Positions 46,019 to 58,250 of a stretch of DNA of 64,000 bases are shown here, one piece after another; positions within the stretch are counted from its first letter, which is position 1; every line of letters begins with the position of its first letter. The notes beneath the pieces are model-generated. The model was given only the letters and a program-made list of their open reading frames with translations. It ran no database searches and was not told where the DNA came from. The position numbers were made by a program, and so were the translations under genes. Source of the stretch: Hyalella azteca (Eukaryota > Arthropoda > Malacostraca > Amphipoda > Hyalellidae); NCBI RefSeq assembly GCF_000764305.2, contig NW_025941719.1, positions 588,919 through 652,918 of the forward strand, in the 5' to 3' direction.

Positions 46019-49000
46019 AGTTAAATCTTATTATTTTAATAACGGTAATTGAGTAAGAATAATGAAAGTAAATTGTACATGTATATGAATGAAATGAAAT
46101 GACAATCATATATAAAAAATGCTCACTTCACTAGCGAAACATGCGTTTATGATTCGTTAAATATAATATAACACAAACGTTACGGAAGGCCATTTGAAAG
46201 TAGAAAACTTGACCGACCATGCCGTGACCTTCGGGAGTCTGTTCCAGGTTTTCGACTGTACTTTATTCGTGGAGTTCAGATCAGATGTTGATCCGAATAT
46301 TACACAAATCTCTTCACATTATATCTGAAACAAAATTAATTGATTCCCTTTTTGTTCATGTCTGAGCTTGGGTAAATAAACATATTTTAGGCGCTAAAAG
46401 CATTAAATATTCAACTGTCCAATGTTTGGACGTTTCAAACTTGCATCACTTTTTAACGAGAGGAATTGCATGTTCCTGCAAGTAGGCAACTGATTACCAT
46501 GCACTGCAGAAGCGGCAGGTCTAACCTACAAGTCGGAGTTCCGGCAAACTCCTGCTCGCAATTTCGCCACTTTTCCCTAATTTCCTCGCACTGGCGCCAT
46601 AGCGAGATTCCTTGCGTATTCGGTGTGCTGGATCTATGCGAGAACACATCAATTCTATTCGTTATTTATTAATAAGAAGAATAATAATATTTAAATCATG
46701 TGAGTGCTTTGTAAAATGACGTGTACGCAACTATGCATATCGTGTTGAAGGATTTTTTTAATCCCCAACATGCACGTGTGTTTGCTCGCTTTGAGATTAG
46801 CCGCTCCCGCTCATTTTTTGCGCTTTCATAAACTAGGCGATTGTTTACATATGTTTAGTCATCTAGAAAAATATCTGCTTTCATGCCCATACCAATTACT
46901 ACTCACCGAATGAGTGAAGTTATCCGAAATGATCTGCCAACTAAGCTCAAATTCTTCACTCCAAATTTCCAGAAGCGGAAAAAGTGCTTCCTTTTAATGA
47001 TAAGAAATCAAATCAAAATTTGAAGTTCATTCCAACAATTTCCAACCTAACCGACAGTATGGAACATTCAAGACTAGACCAGACAAACATTTAAAAACTG
47101 TAATTGTAGAAATTAGCGCTGGAATAGAGCGTCTGATTTCACTCTTTGACCAAAAATAGTTTAGGATTTCACATCTTAAATTAAAATTTAGGATATAAAT
47201 TATATTTTAGCCTGTTCTTTCCTTGCTACGAGTGGATCACGTTAATCAAAATTTGATCAGTTCACGCCTAAGTCTAATCGTGTGCATAATCTCATATTTT
47301 TTAAAACTAAAGAAACAATGAAGAACCAAGCTTCGCGTGTCCATGTGCTTGTTATCTTATGGATGAGCAAGCATTCCAGTCAAAGTTCATAGCGGTTTTT
47401 CAATTAATTCATAAGAAATTATAAAGTTTACCCTAATATTTTGCAACATGTGAGATCAGGACTCCAACGAGTAGCTGATTATACCATACTCGCCGGGGCG
47501 GTTGTTTAATTTGTAAGTTAATTTTAAGAAATTCTCGTTCATATCAGAATTCTAATTCCCACAATAAAGTCGTATCAGAGCCGTTTTGAGATTCCATAAT
47601 TAATTTAATCACAATCATTTCATTGACATAGATTGAAAGTAATCGATAAGCCAATAACCCTCAGTAATTAACTCGTAAATTTTGTAGCTATAAACGAGGC
47701 AGTCAAATGGTTCTAGGAGTTGCGTGTGAACTTTTATTGCTCGTGCGTAGGCCATTTGTCGAGCTGCTGCTGATGCTGCGGCGCGTAATTACTGCGCCTC
47801 TAATGGCCACACTGCGCCTCGCTCCATCCGCGCCTCGCTCCATCAGCGGCTGCTCCACCCGAGTACATTAGTAAATATTTTTTTGTGAAGAGAGATGCCG
47901 CTAACTAATTTGTTCGGACAAGTGATAAAACCATTGATATATACTAGTTTTATTGTTCTTATAATTTTCCTTGCAAAAGGCCTAATTGTAGCATTACGTA
48001 ATCACACACTATATATAGGAAATCAATGTTCCATATTCTACGTAATTTCCATTAATTATGCAAATTTTCAAAGAAAAATCTTGATATATATAATTTCTAT
48101 ACGACGTACATGGAGCCAGTTATTCGGTTCATTCACATTATTGTCTCCATTCAAGTAAACTTTTTATCTTTTAATTCCTGAACATTTTTTCGGAGATTTT
48201 AACAGACTCTGCACGCAGCGATCAAATGCGGCGAATTCTACGAATGTTGAGCAGAGTCGTTCAACAGTTTGTCGTTCATCAATACTCTTATAAAATATCG
48301 TCAGGAATGAAAAGCATCAATTGTGGATCTGACGTTCAGCCTATCGTTTCATGCCAATATAATGTCCGTTGCATCCGAATTCATTACAAATATGAGCTGA
48401 CATTTTAAACATTACTAACCCAAGCCATCTTCCTTATGGCCACATTTGAATGCTTACATTTGATCTCTTTTTGAAGTCACAGCTATCAATCACCCCTGAA
48501 GCAACGGCCTCATAGAATAAGTTTTCGAATTCATTAAGATGTTTACGTACGAATAGCTTGCTACAGATCCCGAGTTAATCTTCTCGCGTGATATCATTTA
48601 AGCTTGATAAGGAAAAACGTTCGTCTTCTTCCTGGAATATTGTGAAATGTTAGGAGAAATATTGCCTGCACATCTGCACTGATGGCAGCAATAAACCTGC
48701 TTTATATACAGCGCCTTGTCTGGCAGATCTATTGTCGAGAATTGCAGACTAGAAATTTGATATTATGTGAAAACTCGGTGTTGAATATTCCAACCCAGGA
48801 TACTCGAAAAAATCTTTAAATAAAAATTGTTAGAAATAGTCATAATATCTGCATTACCATCACAATTTCAAATAGTGACTTGCATAAGCGTTGTAATTCG
48901 TTATTAACATATAGAAGATTAAGTGTTCACTTGATACATGAAAATTTTCCTCCTGGTCTTGAATGCATCAATATATTCACGGTATATAGCATTAAATCAG

Positions 49001-50445
49001 TATCAGTGCATTTGTTTTTAGATGATTTTTATCCATTGTGATAATTTAAGAACAATATATAAGAGAATAATTAACTTCTACCTTTTAATTTTAAGCACAC
49101 AAATGAAATTCACGTTGAAAATTTTTTCTACGTACGCAAGTTCGATAATTTTTGAGCTAGCTGTAGTTCCATTCTAGTAGCAATCACTCACAACACCTGC
49201 GTGAAGGTGTTATCCCTAAATCATGAATATGATTTAATAATCGCCGAATACGCGACGAGTTACACATTTTATAATTTTCAAGCCAAGAAAGAGGCAAGTT
49301 GAAATTAAATATTTAGACTATAAAGAAACCGTGTACGTCAACGGTTGCTATCTCCGAATGGGACGTTCGTGATCGCTTCACAAGTTGAGGAGGAAAATGA
49401 CTTTGTAACTTTTGAACGGAAGTCAGGTCTCCTGAAAGGTTCCACATTGATTGTTTCTTGTCTCCGAGGTCTTAAATTACCGCGCAATGAGCTGTGAAAC
49501 TAAGAAAAACTGTCGTTTCAAGAGCCAACACAAACTGGTTTCTTGATCCAAAAACCCAAGTTACGCTTGGCTGGAGCAAAACGTCTTTTTCGGCGAAAAG
49601 AAATAATTAAGCCGGTCATCAGTAACGTTTTTTAGCTCGGTCCAGCAATACAGACGGGAAGCAATTTGAGGTGGCTCAGATTTATGATATTCCTTAAGAA
49701 TTACCGAATCAATAATTACAAACGATGCTGTCAGTAATTAAAATTTTTGCGTATGATTCATGTTCACTTATTCTCTTTTTCACTGGGCTATTAACGACTG
49801 CAAGTTAAAAAGAGGATCCAAATCTGCCAATAAAAAAAATTAATTGAAAATATTACATCACAATAAATTAATTTATGGCATCATCAGAGTGACATTATGG
49901 TTACCCATACTGAACTAAACCATAAATTTTTGTTCATAAATAACGCACATGAACTTCTAAATGATTCATACGTTGTTCATTAACTGTCCGGACTGGTCCA
50001 GTTTGGTTATTAGATTCAGAAGCGAGTCGTAAACTCAATTGAGTCGTTAAAAACGAATTTATTTGTTATTTGCCCCTTAATTGAGCGCGCTCTCAGTAAA
50101 AATATTGTCAGAACATTGCCAGCTCTGTTTATTTTACGGACGCCTCATCATAGCAGGACTATAACGTCTGTCTTTACGATCGCCGAAACATAGGGAAAAA
50201 ATTATGTCGTGCATGTTTGGGGCCTGTCAATGCCTTAACAATTGCATATACATATATTATATATCATTAGACCTTGAGAGATTTATTTCTTAAATCTAAA
50301 TTATAGAGAATACTACAAGGCGAATTTTTATAGTAGGAACCGTTTTGACATTAAGAGACCAGCAAACTTCTTCAAAAATTGTACCTCAGTAGTCACTGCA
50401 GTGAGTGACAGAGAGCGTACCTTCTCGTCGACGAAAACGTGATGT
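46019..50445. other. No recognised gene
   Basis: Mostly A+T-rich with no array, mobile element or supported exon. GC-richer patch at 47740-47870 with a CGCCTC-GCTCCATC repeat, not interpretable. Confidence 0.4.
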
Positions 50446-50483
50446 CACGGACGGACGGAGAGACAGACAGACGGACGGACGGA
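50446..50483. repeat. (GACG)n/(GACA)n microsatellite
   Basis: GACGGACGGA and GACAGACAGA runs, about nine tetranucleotide units, about 90 bp from the end of the mariner copy. Confidence 0.9.
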
Positions 50484-50570
50484 TATGACGAGCACAATAG
50501 CGCCTTTTTTCCATAAATGAGAAAATGCGCAAAAAAATTTACCTGGAAGGCCATACTCCGCTCTAGTTTG

Positions 50571-51249
50571 CTACATAATTCTCATTAACATGGAAGCCTT
50601 TATTCCTTTATCGTATTTTGGGACCAGCATTTGTGTGCCATCGTGAAAGAAGAAATTAATTGCTGCCTCATCAGACAACCACTGCTTAACCGTACTTTTT
50701 GCACTTCGTCGGAAGGGCGCTGCCCTACCAGATGCTTCTTCAAGTGCATAAAAAAACAAACAGTAGAAAATTTAACGTCAAAGATTAAATCGTGAATTGT
50801 TTGTTCTTCTTGACTTTACAGTCCGCTTTTTGAATCAGATCATCGGTAATGACTACAATTCTCCCGCCGCTTCGTTCCTCATTATAGCTGTTTGTGCGGT
50901 CATCTTTCATAGCCCAAACCAATTTCAGTACCATTCCATCACTCATAATGCCCTCATCATTCATGTTCATAATATTTTCTGCACCGAAACTAATTTGGCG
51001 ATAAATATCAACTGATTTGAAGCCTTGAGCACAAAGGGACCGTATTACAGCACCCACTTTGCAGTCTGCGGGATTCTCAATAGGTGGAGTTAAACTCACT
51101 AAAACAGATGTGGACTTGATCGGATGATCAATCGTCTGTGGCTTCCTAGCAGATGTAGCTACATGTATATACACGGCGCCAATGCACTGAAGGACGGTAG
51201 CAGCGCTACGGCGGCGTAATTTAAAACGGTATTTAGTATTAAAACACAC
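50571..51249 (-). mobile_element. Internally deleted mariner element
   Basis: On the minus strand the N-terminal part (about 51100-50785) reads IENPADCKVGAVIRSLCAQG, GIMSDGMVLKLVWAMKDD and EERSGGRIVVITDDLIQK, the DNA-binding half of a mariner transposase. It is followed almost directly, in another frame, by a transposase C-terminus (FMHLKKHLVGQR, then TVKQWLSDEAAINFF and MLVPKYDKG, to 50571). The middle, about 200 codons holding the DDE/D catalytic domain, is absent. A 9-residue insertion-like duplication interrupts ISEVYGENIMSDG. Non-autonomous and inactive; it shares 5' leader sequence (GCTACGGCGGCGTAATTT) with the copy at 26.8 kb. Exact termini and TIRs were not found. Confidence 0.85.
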
Positions 51250-52879
51250 CTCGTTAATAATGTATTTTGAAATCAGCCTAAAATAAGTTTAGATACGTAA
51301 CTTCATTAATGGAATAACGTGGCCTATTTCTACATTGTAGATGCACATTTTTATTGGTTAAGAATCTGTTGACTAATAATATACAATTTAAACTATTCGT
51401 TAGATTTTTAATTCTAATTCCTATTACTGGACTAAGAGTTAAATAAAAATGTTCCGGCTAAACCTCGCATATGGAAGCATCCTCTTGATTCGATATTAAT
51501 GCATTTATGCCATTTATGGCCACCTAAGTGTAAACAATTTCTATTGTGGTCATCTAAGCTGACTCATGGATTTGCTGCAGATTATCTATGGCGCAAATTA
51601 ATTGAAAAATGTTCCTAAAAGTTATGCACTGCCTCTTCCTCGATTACGCGCCTGAATTGCATCTGAAGTGCAGCGCCATGTGCTAAAGACTCAATTATTC
51701 ACGAATATTCTTTTCCATGTTTTGAAAAGCATGCGACTGGTCATACTTAATTCCTTTCTGCGTATATTATTTCATAGATAATTTAATTTTTTCTGATATT
51801 CATGCGATGAGGCGAATGTCCAACGTCGATAATTATAGACATCAGACGTCACATTTACTCGCATTGATTATTTTCCCTCGAATAAATTTGGAACTCTCAC
51901 AGTTGGTCTTCATCTTTCAAGTTTCAGAATTTCGAATCAAGATCGTAAGAACAAAAGACTATTACTATCGACAAATTTCCGGAAATGTACAATTTGATTC
52001 TTTTATAAACCTTGTTTATTCTAACACAAAACGGCTAGAGAGACGTTAAAGAATTTATTTGTCAACTTCAAAGTGAATGCGAAAACTTGGTGCGGGCATT
52101 TTATGCTGGGAACAAATTTGTGCGATTGTGATTGATTTTGCAAACCATCGAAAAATTCGTTCGAAATTCTCGTATTGTGTGAAGAAGGCCTCCACTCTCC
52201 CAGACTCGCAGCGAGGCCAACGAGTAAAACAAATGTAGAGGCCGACCGTGGTCAAAATATTTGTTAAGTGATAAACTACGTGAATTTATGGGATAGATGA
52301 AAAATTTTCATATTTGTCTCTCTTGGTGCTGTACGAAAATGAATTCGGCAATCAAGGTTGCAGATATCGAAGTTGTAAAATATTTTCAATATGATAATAA
52401 TTTTTAATGATAAGTTTTTCGTCAACAGTTGTACTGTCATGACAGATATAGCTTTGCTTGACCTTTAAAAAATTATTTTAAACAAAATTCTTTCTTTACC
52501 ATTGACATGACTTATCATTTCTTTCTCAGCCGCTACCTGGAGAGTTGAATAGCTCAAAATTAATTCTCTAAGAATTGTTTTCAATTTATTTATAGTATTC
52601 TGTAATCACCGAATTTAAGAAACAAGAACATTTAGCATTGAGAGGTGTACAACGTATATTTAATTACAGTAAAACTTTTGAGACTTCAAAGATGAACAAA
52701 ATCACGACGCGCGTGCAACTTTGCCAAACATTCGAATCATTAGAGGGATGTAAGCTGCTTTCCTTCAATCTATTCGCCTATTCAGCTGGAGAAAGTTCAC
52801 GTGTTCGGTGCTATAAGAGAACTAATTAGATGTTTTCATTGAATGTCGTCTTGAATCTTCCGCTATAAAAAAACACGTC
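51250..52879. other. No recognised gene
   Basis: Unrecognised A+T-rich sequence with small ORFs only. Confidence 0.4.
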
Positions 52880-53520
52880 GATCTTACGGTAATTAGTCCC
52901 CAACATCCCGGCGAAGCAACACATCGATAATTTGGCCTCAACATTTCGGCGATGCAACACAACGGTAATTAGTCCAGAACAACCCGGCGTAGCAACACAT
53001 CGATAATTAATTTTGTCCTCAACATCCCGGCGAAGCAACACGTCGATAATTTGTCCTCAACATCCCGGCGAAGTATAAACGATGACAATTTTTTATCAGC
53101 AATCAGCATATATATACGGGCGATGATAATTGGTCCTCATGATAATTAGTCCCCAACATCCCGGCGATGCACCACAACGATAATTTGTCCTCAACATGCC
53201 GGTGAAGTATAAACGATGACAATTTTTTATCAGCAATCAGCATATATATACGGGCGATGATAATTGGTCCTCATGATAATTAGTCCCCAACATCTCAGCA
53301 GAGCAGCTCAACGATAAATAATCAGTTCTTATCATCCCGATGAATCAAGACAACAATAAGCAACGATAATGATTATTATGGGAATTAATGTATAACCTCT
53401 ATAAATAAAAACCATTATTGTTATTAATGATAAGTATTTCTCAACATCGCGGCGAGCAAAATTAGTGATATTTTTCCCGACATTACGGCGGAGAAACGAC
53501 AATTCTAATTTGCCCCAAGC
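52880..53520. repeat. Degenerate minisatellite with a higher-order duplication
   Basis: Units like GATAATTTGTCCTCAACATC + CCGGCGAAGCAACAC (about 35-40 bp) repeat with strong divergence. Inside it, 53070-53160 is repeated without visible difference at 53204-53294 (91 bp, offset 134). Confidence 0.85.
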
Positions 53521-56500
53521 ATCCAGGTGAAGCAACTGCAAGGCCCTGATAAGAGTGAAGTCAAAAAATGGCATATAAAACAAAGCAAGGTGCACCATAA
53601 ATTAGCTCGAGACCCACAAAAATATTCGAGAGCCAATAATCGAAAGTAAAGATAACGCAGGACAAATTATCTGGGGGGAGACCACTTAACCCTAAATGAC
53701 GCAACCTGCTTCTAACAGACGGCAGGTGAACAGATTTTAAAACCATTTTTAGAACCAATTAACGACATGATGTTTAGGAAAGACCAACATTAAAACTAAT
53801 TTTAAAACCAATTGAACGACATAATTAATAGGAAAGACCAGCATGAAACGGTAATTTTACCCTTACTTACACGACGGCTCCGCGCACTACTTGTATATAT
53901 AGTGAGCCTTTTGCTTGCGAGGATGGCAGTAAATCCGAAGATTCAAGGATTTCGTTTCAGTTAAATTATTTACTGAAGATGAATTCCATCCATCGGTAAC
54001 TCTAGATAAATATAATTAACAATGTTTGCTCGCCAATTGCCTTGCATTCATACGTCGGAAATGTAGTCGCCAACTGGAATTTCCCCTTTAGTTTCTTCAA
54101 ACTACGTAAAATCTTCAAAGACTTCTCTCAATTACAAATGACAACAAATGTAAACTTTCTTAAAGACCCGTCAAGTTTGTTTCCTGTCAAAATAGTTTGC
54201 GGTCAAGTCTGCATTGAAATTGCATTGACATCGGTTCCTTATCATCGATATCTGTTGCTGAACTTGGTGACCGTCTTCATACCTTTCAGCTCTCAAGCTA
54301 CAACTCAAGGTATATGAATGTGAGACATGAATTTTATGAGAGATTCGGAATACCTTTCTTACATATAATTGGAAGCGAACTTTGCGTAAGATGAGGGTGA
54401 TTTGCAGCTTTGTGATCTTGAAAACGATTTTTCTAAACATTTACGATGGATGAGCCAGTAATTCCATCTCATTCATGTTAACTGAAAGTGTTGAGTCTTT
54501 GCTGATACCGCGGGTCTTGAGTCCAGCGAAAACTTCAGCTTCTGGCTTAGCACCTATCAGCTCCCCTCTTAATTTATATGCAGATATTGGAAACACGCAC
54601 TTTGGAAATCCATGATATTGAAAAAAAAACTATCAAGATGAGTTTAATGTGGAGTGATGGAAGATTTTCTTTCTGAGGTTCAATAAGTATTGGATCTTTA
54701 ACTCTTGATTTACCACTAGATGTTCAGTTGAAGATGGCTAATCAACAGCTCTTCTGAAGGGGTTTACGTTATCTCTGAAGTTCCTTATAAAAACTAAACG
54801 TCTGTTTTACAGAGCCCAACTATTACCAACAAACCGATGCCTTCTCGACAGATAATCCATACGTGGCCTCATCTTTGACGGTTCTGACAGCAGGAGTTAC
54901 ATGGTTTCTATACTTTCGCTTAGGTCTGTTGCATGTGCCATAGGAAATATTTTCATTGCCAGAATACTGCAGATTTAGAGCTTCGTTTGCGTAGACTAAA
55001 AATCGTCATTCGCTTTTATCATAACGCCCGATCTCTTAAATCAGGATAATAATGTCATTCATTTCCTTCCCGTAGAGAACTGCATGCGACGTTTTCGGAG
55101 GAACCTAAACTACGAGTTTCTTTTTGGGTCATTTTCAGCAATGAAGTCTGAAACCAAGCGTATCCAAGACTGAATTATTTGACTGTACTCTCTGAATTGT
55201 TTATAGGTTCAATGGTTTTTAGGCCTAAACGACAAAAAAAGTGTTCACTAAAAAATCTAGACGTGATATGTAAAACATTATCAACGATTTGATGTTGTAA
55301 TACCTACAAGTTAGATATACCTGAATATACATATATTTTAGAACATAATTGTTGGAGCCCAGTATCACCACTAACCATGAACTGCCATTCTTTGACTATT
55401 AAAGGTCCATAATCATAAGATAGCCATCGCAGATTTAGTAATCATTTAACTATTTATTCACATATTGTAGAATCTCCAATGAAAGTACTGATGCGGTGTA
55501 CACGCTAATTGTAGCTAATTGTAGCTGATTGTAGCTTGAAAGTACACGCTTATTGTAGCGTGTGTCGAATGGTAATCATTTATGGTATTCGAGCCTCAAA
55601 GTCGGTAAGAAAATATTTTGTTCGTTTCCTTGACTCGTTCCTCTTCCCATTCTTCTGACTGGAATCGACATGAATAATGTCTTCAGGTATTGAAACTTTC
55701 TGGGAACGCATTTCGTCTCTGCATGGCTTCTGCTTCGCATAGCAGCCCATTTCGATCTCTAATGCCGGCCATTAAACTGCCGCTGCGGAGGCCGTCACGA
55801 TAACTTCCAAGGTTTTATGAATATCCGATCTGAAATAGATCAGCATATCGAGGCCTTCTCGGCGATCGATTTTTTTTCCTGACAATTGCAAATGTTTCCG
55901 AGATTTTTACGTACGAAAACTTTTTCGTTATAATTCTGTATATTTTATTATTTTTTCATTGAGAGAATTACGCCATCACATTCAGGAAAATGTTTAAAGC
56001 AACTGCGAAGTATGAGCAGATACCGGAGCATGACGACAATTAAGTTGATCGCTGCCGCAGTGTTTGTGTGGCTGAAGCGATCGCGTAGACAGCGTCGTGT
56101 TGCCCACATCTTCTTGCGATGTCTCGGCCGCCTCAGCTTTAAGAGCGTCGCAGGCGGTGGAACTGAAAGTTGCTTCTATTGCTCTAGGCGCCTGCGTGCT
56201 AATTTTGTCTATCCCACTTGTTGGTTTATCTAATTAAATAATTTGAAATGCAACTAATTGTGGAAAGCATGCTGTTTAAAGAGTTTTCACAACAAATTAA
56301 TGTAACAATAATCTCAATAACATTTTTTTTTATCTATTTCTGATTCGAAATACTGCCAAAAACGTTTTGGAGCATGAAAAAGTAACGCGTTTTTCTAAAC
56401 ATTTTTTATAAAGACTTCTGGTTATTTTTGCGTCAACAAACTTTTTACTCAAAGCACGAACATCGGTACGCGATCTTTACAACTGCGTCGATGAGAGGTC

Positions 56501-58009
56501 AAAGGTCAAGCTAGAAAATATGTAGTGTATACAGTGTACTCAAATTGTACTCTTGATGCGCATGTTTAGTGTACGGACGTCATATAGCCCGATAAGGGGT
56601 TTAGTGTGTTCAATAAGTAAGGAATATTTTGAAGCAAACATATTATTATATTCAAGTTCTGGTGTTTGATCTGCCATTGTGAAAGCAATTTATACAACGC
56701 CGATGTTGCTAAAACTTGTTTGTTAAAACTATGTTTGTTTTTCCATAAATTTCATCGTAAATAAGAGCAGAATAATTCCCCTACTTTAGATTTTTTATCA
56801 ATAATTAAATTTATTTTTATCGGGGTGACTCTGACTACGTCATGGATATTTTCAGGATTGCTCATAGGATTTTTTGTGCTCGGTTCACTCGCGTTCAACT
56901 AAAATGCGAGGTAACAACATATAAAATAATAAGTATTTCAAATGCACGATAAACTTGAATGAGGACATTTTCAGAGACACCTGGATATCAATGTTTCCGG
57001 CAACCCCGTGTTTTGTTCCTGAACAAATACAGGCGACTCCAAATATCATCTGTAACGCTGTATTCATTTAGACGCATCTTTATAGGTCACCAATGGCAGA
57101 CTAAAGCCGTGAATTCGGCCCTAGCAACGGCGAGGAAATTTCTTTCCCTGTTCATTGCCTGCCGTGAGTCATTTTCAATTTTGGATCATTTTGTAATGAA
57201 GAAAATTGCCGAGCAGATTTTGCGTTCATTCTACGCTGTGAATGAAGAACGCATACTGACTTGTCTTAATAGCGATAGCTAGCAATGGATTAATAGAATA
57301 ACTTAGTCTTTGTTAGCAATAATATTTTGTTGTGTCGGATATGTTGTGCCGGAAAAATATTGTGTTGTGTAGCATAGAAGGTCTTTGAAAAAGTGGGAAC
57401 CAGTGTAAGCGCAGGATGGAATTTTCGATTGCATAGACTTGATATTCCGGTCAATGTGAACGAAGCCCAAAGCATGAAATGATCATGACACATTCTAAAA
57501 AGGTTTTGTGCTGCTCCGGAGGTCGTGGTTGATCGTAAGGTTTGTTTCACAACGACGATTGGGGCTTGAAGGTTTCTGCACTACAGGTCCTTGCGCCGAT
57601 CTGGCTGTCCTCTTCCACCAACGATGCTCCTAACTCAAGAGAACTTGCATGCGCGCAAAACGCTTTGCAGTCGTGGTTCATATAAAATATCTGGAACATT
57701 CAGATGGAAACGTTCAGCAATTTAAACAATGTGACTAGCTCCTGATGTTTTCCTATCGTTATTTGGCATGAAATTTTGTAGCGATAACAGAAAAATCTGC
57801 AAAGATGTTTTTGAAGTGATGTTATTAGATATTTACGGGTATTTGGTATTTAGGGTTTGATAGAACATAGGTTTCATCACTAAAATTAAATATTTCATGC
57901 GGCAAAATAATAGGATGAAAAACATGGCTATTTGCTTGGGTTGGCGGTCCATCATCCGCTATAGTGGTAGCGGAAGGCAATAGCTAGACTATTTGTGACA
58001 TTTGAGTTC
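53521..58009. other. No recognised gene
   Basis: Includes short repeats of CTAATTGTAGCT near 55505-55560 and ORFs at 56012-56233, 56959-57282 (+) and 57290-57550 (-). The last has a fragment (HDHFMLWASFTLTGISSL) faintly like the VMVWGxF block of Tc1-type transposases, too weak to call. Confidence 0.3.
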
Positions 58010-58250
58010 AATGGACGCAAAATTCGCGCGACATAACAAACGAGTTCGTCTTTGTGTTACACGTGCTAGTCTGCGTATTGTACATGCTCGTTTTCGTAAT
58101 ACTCGTTCCAGTCTTCTTATTGCAGGTGCTAATCTTCCTATTACGCGTGCTCGTTTTTGCAAGGTCTAGTCTTTGTATAGTATATAAGTTCGTCTTCGTA
58201 TTTTAAGAGTTGGTCTTTGCGTTCACCTATTCTACGTACCTTCACTCCTA
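58010..58250. repeat. Strongly degenerate tandem repeat
   Basis: Repeated GTGCT(A/C)GT.TTCGTATT and CTCGTTTTCGTAAT-like units of about 22 bp, about ten copies, diverged. Confidence 0.6.

Noticed and set aside
57290..57550. Possible Tc1-type transposase fragment on the minus strand
   Set aside because: Only a short MLWASFTLTG-like match; no flanking catalytic motifs or terminal repeats found.
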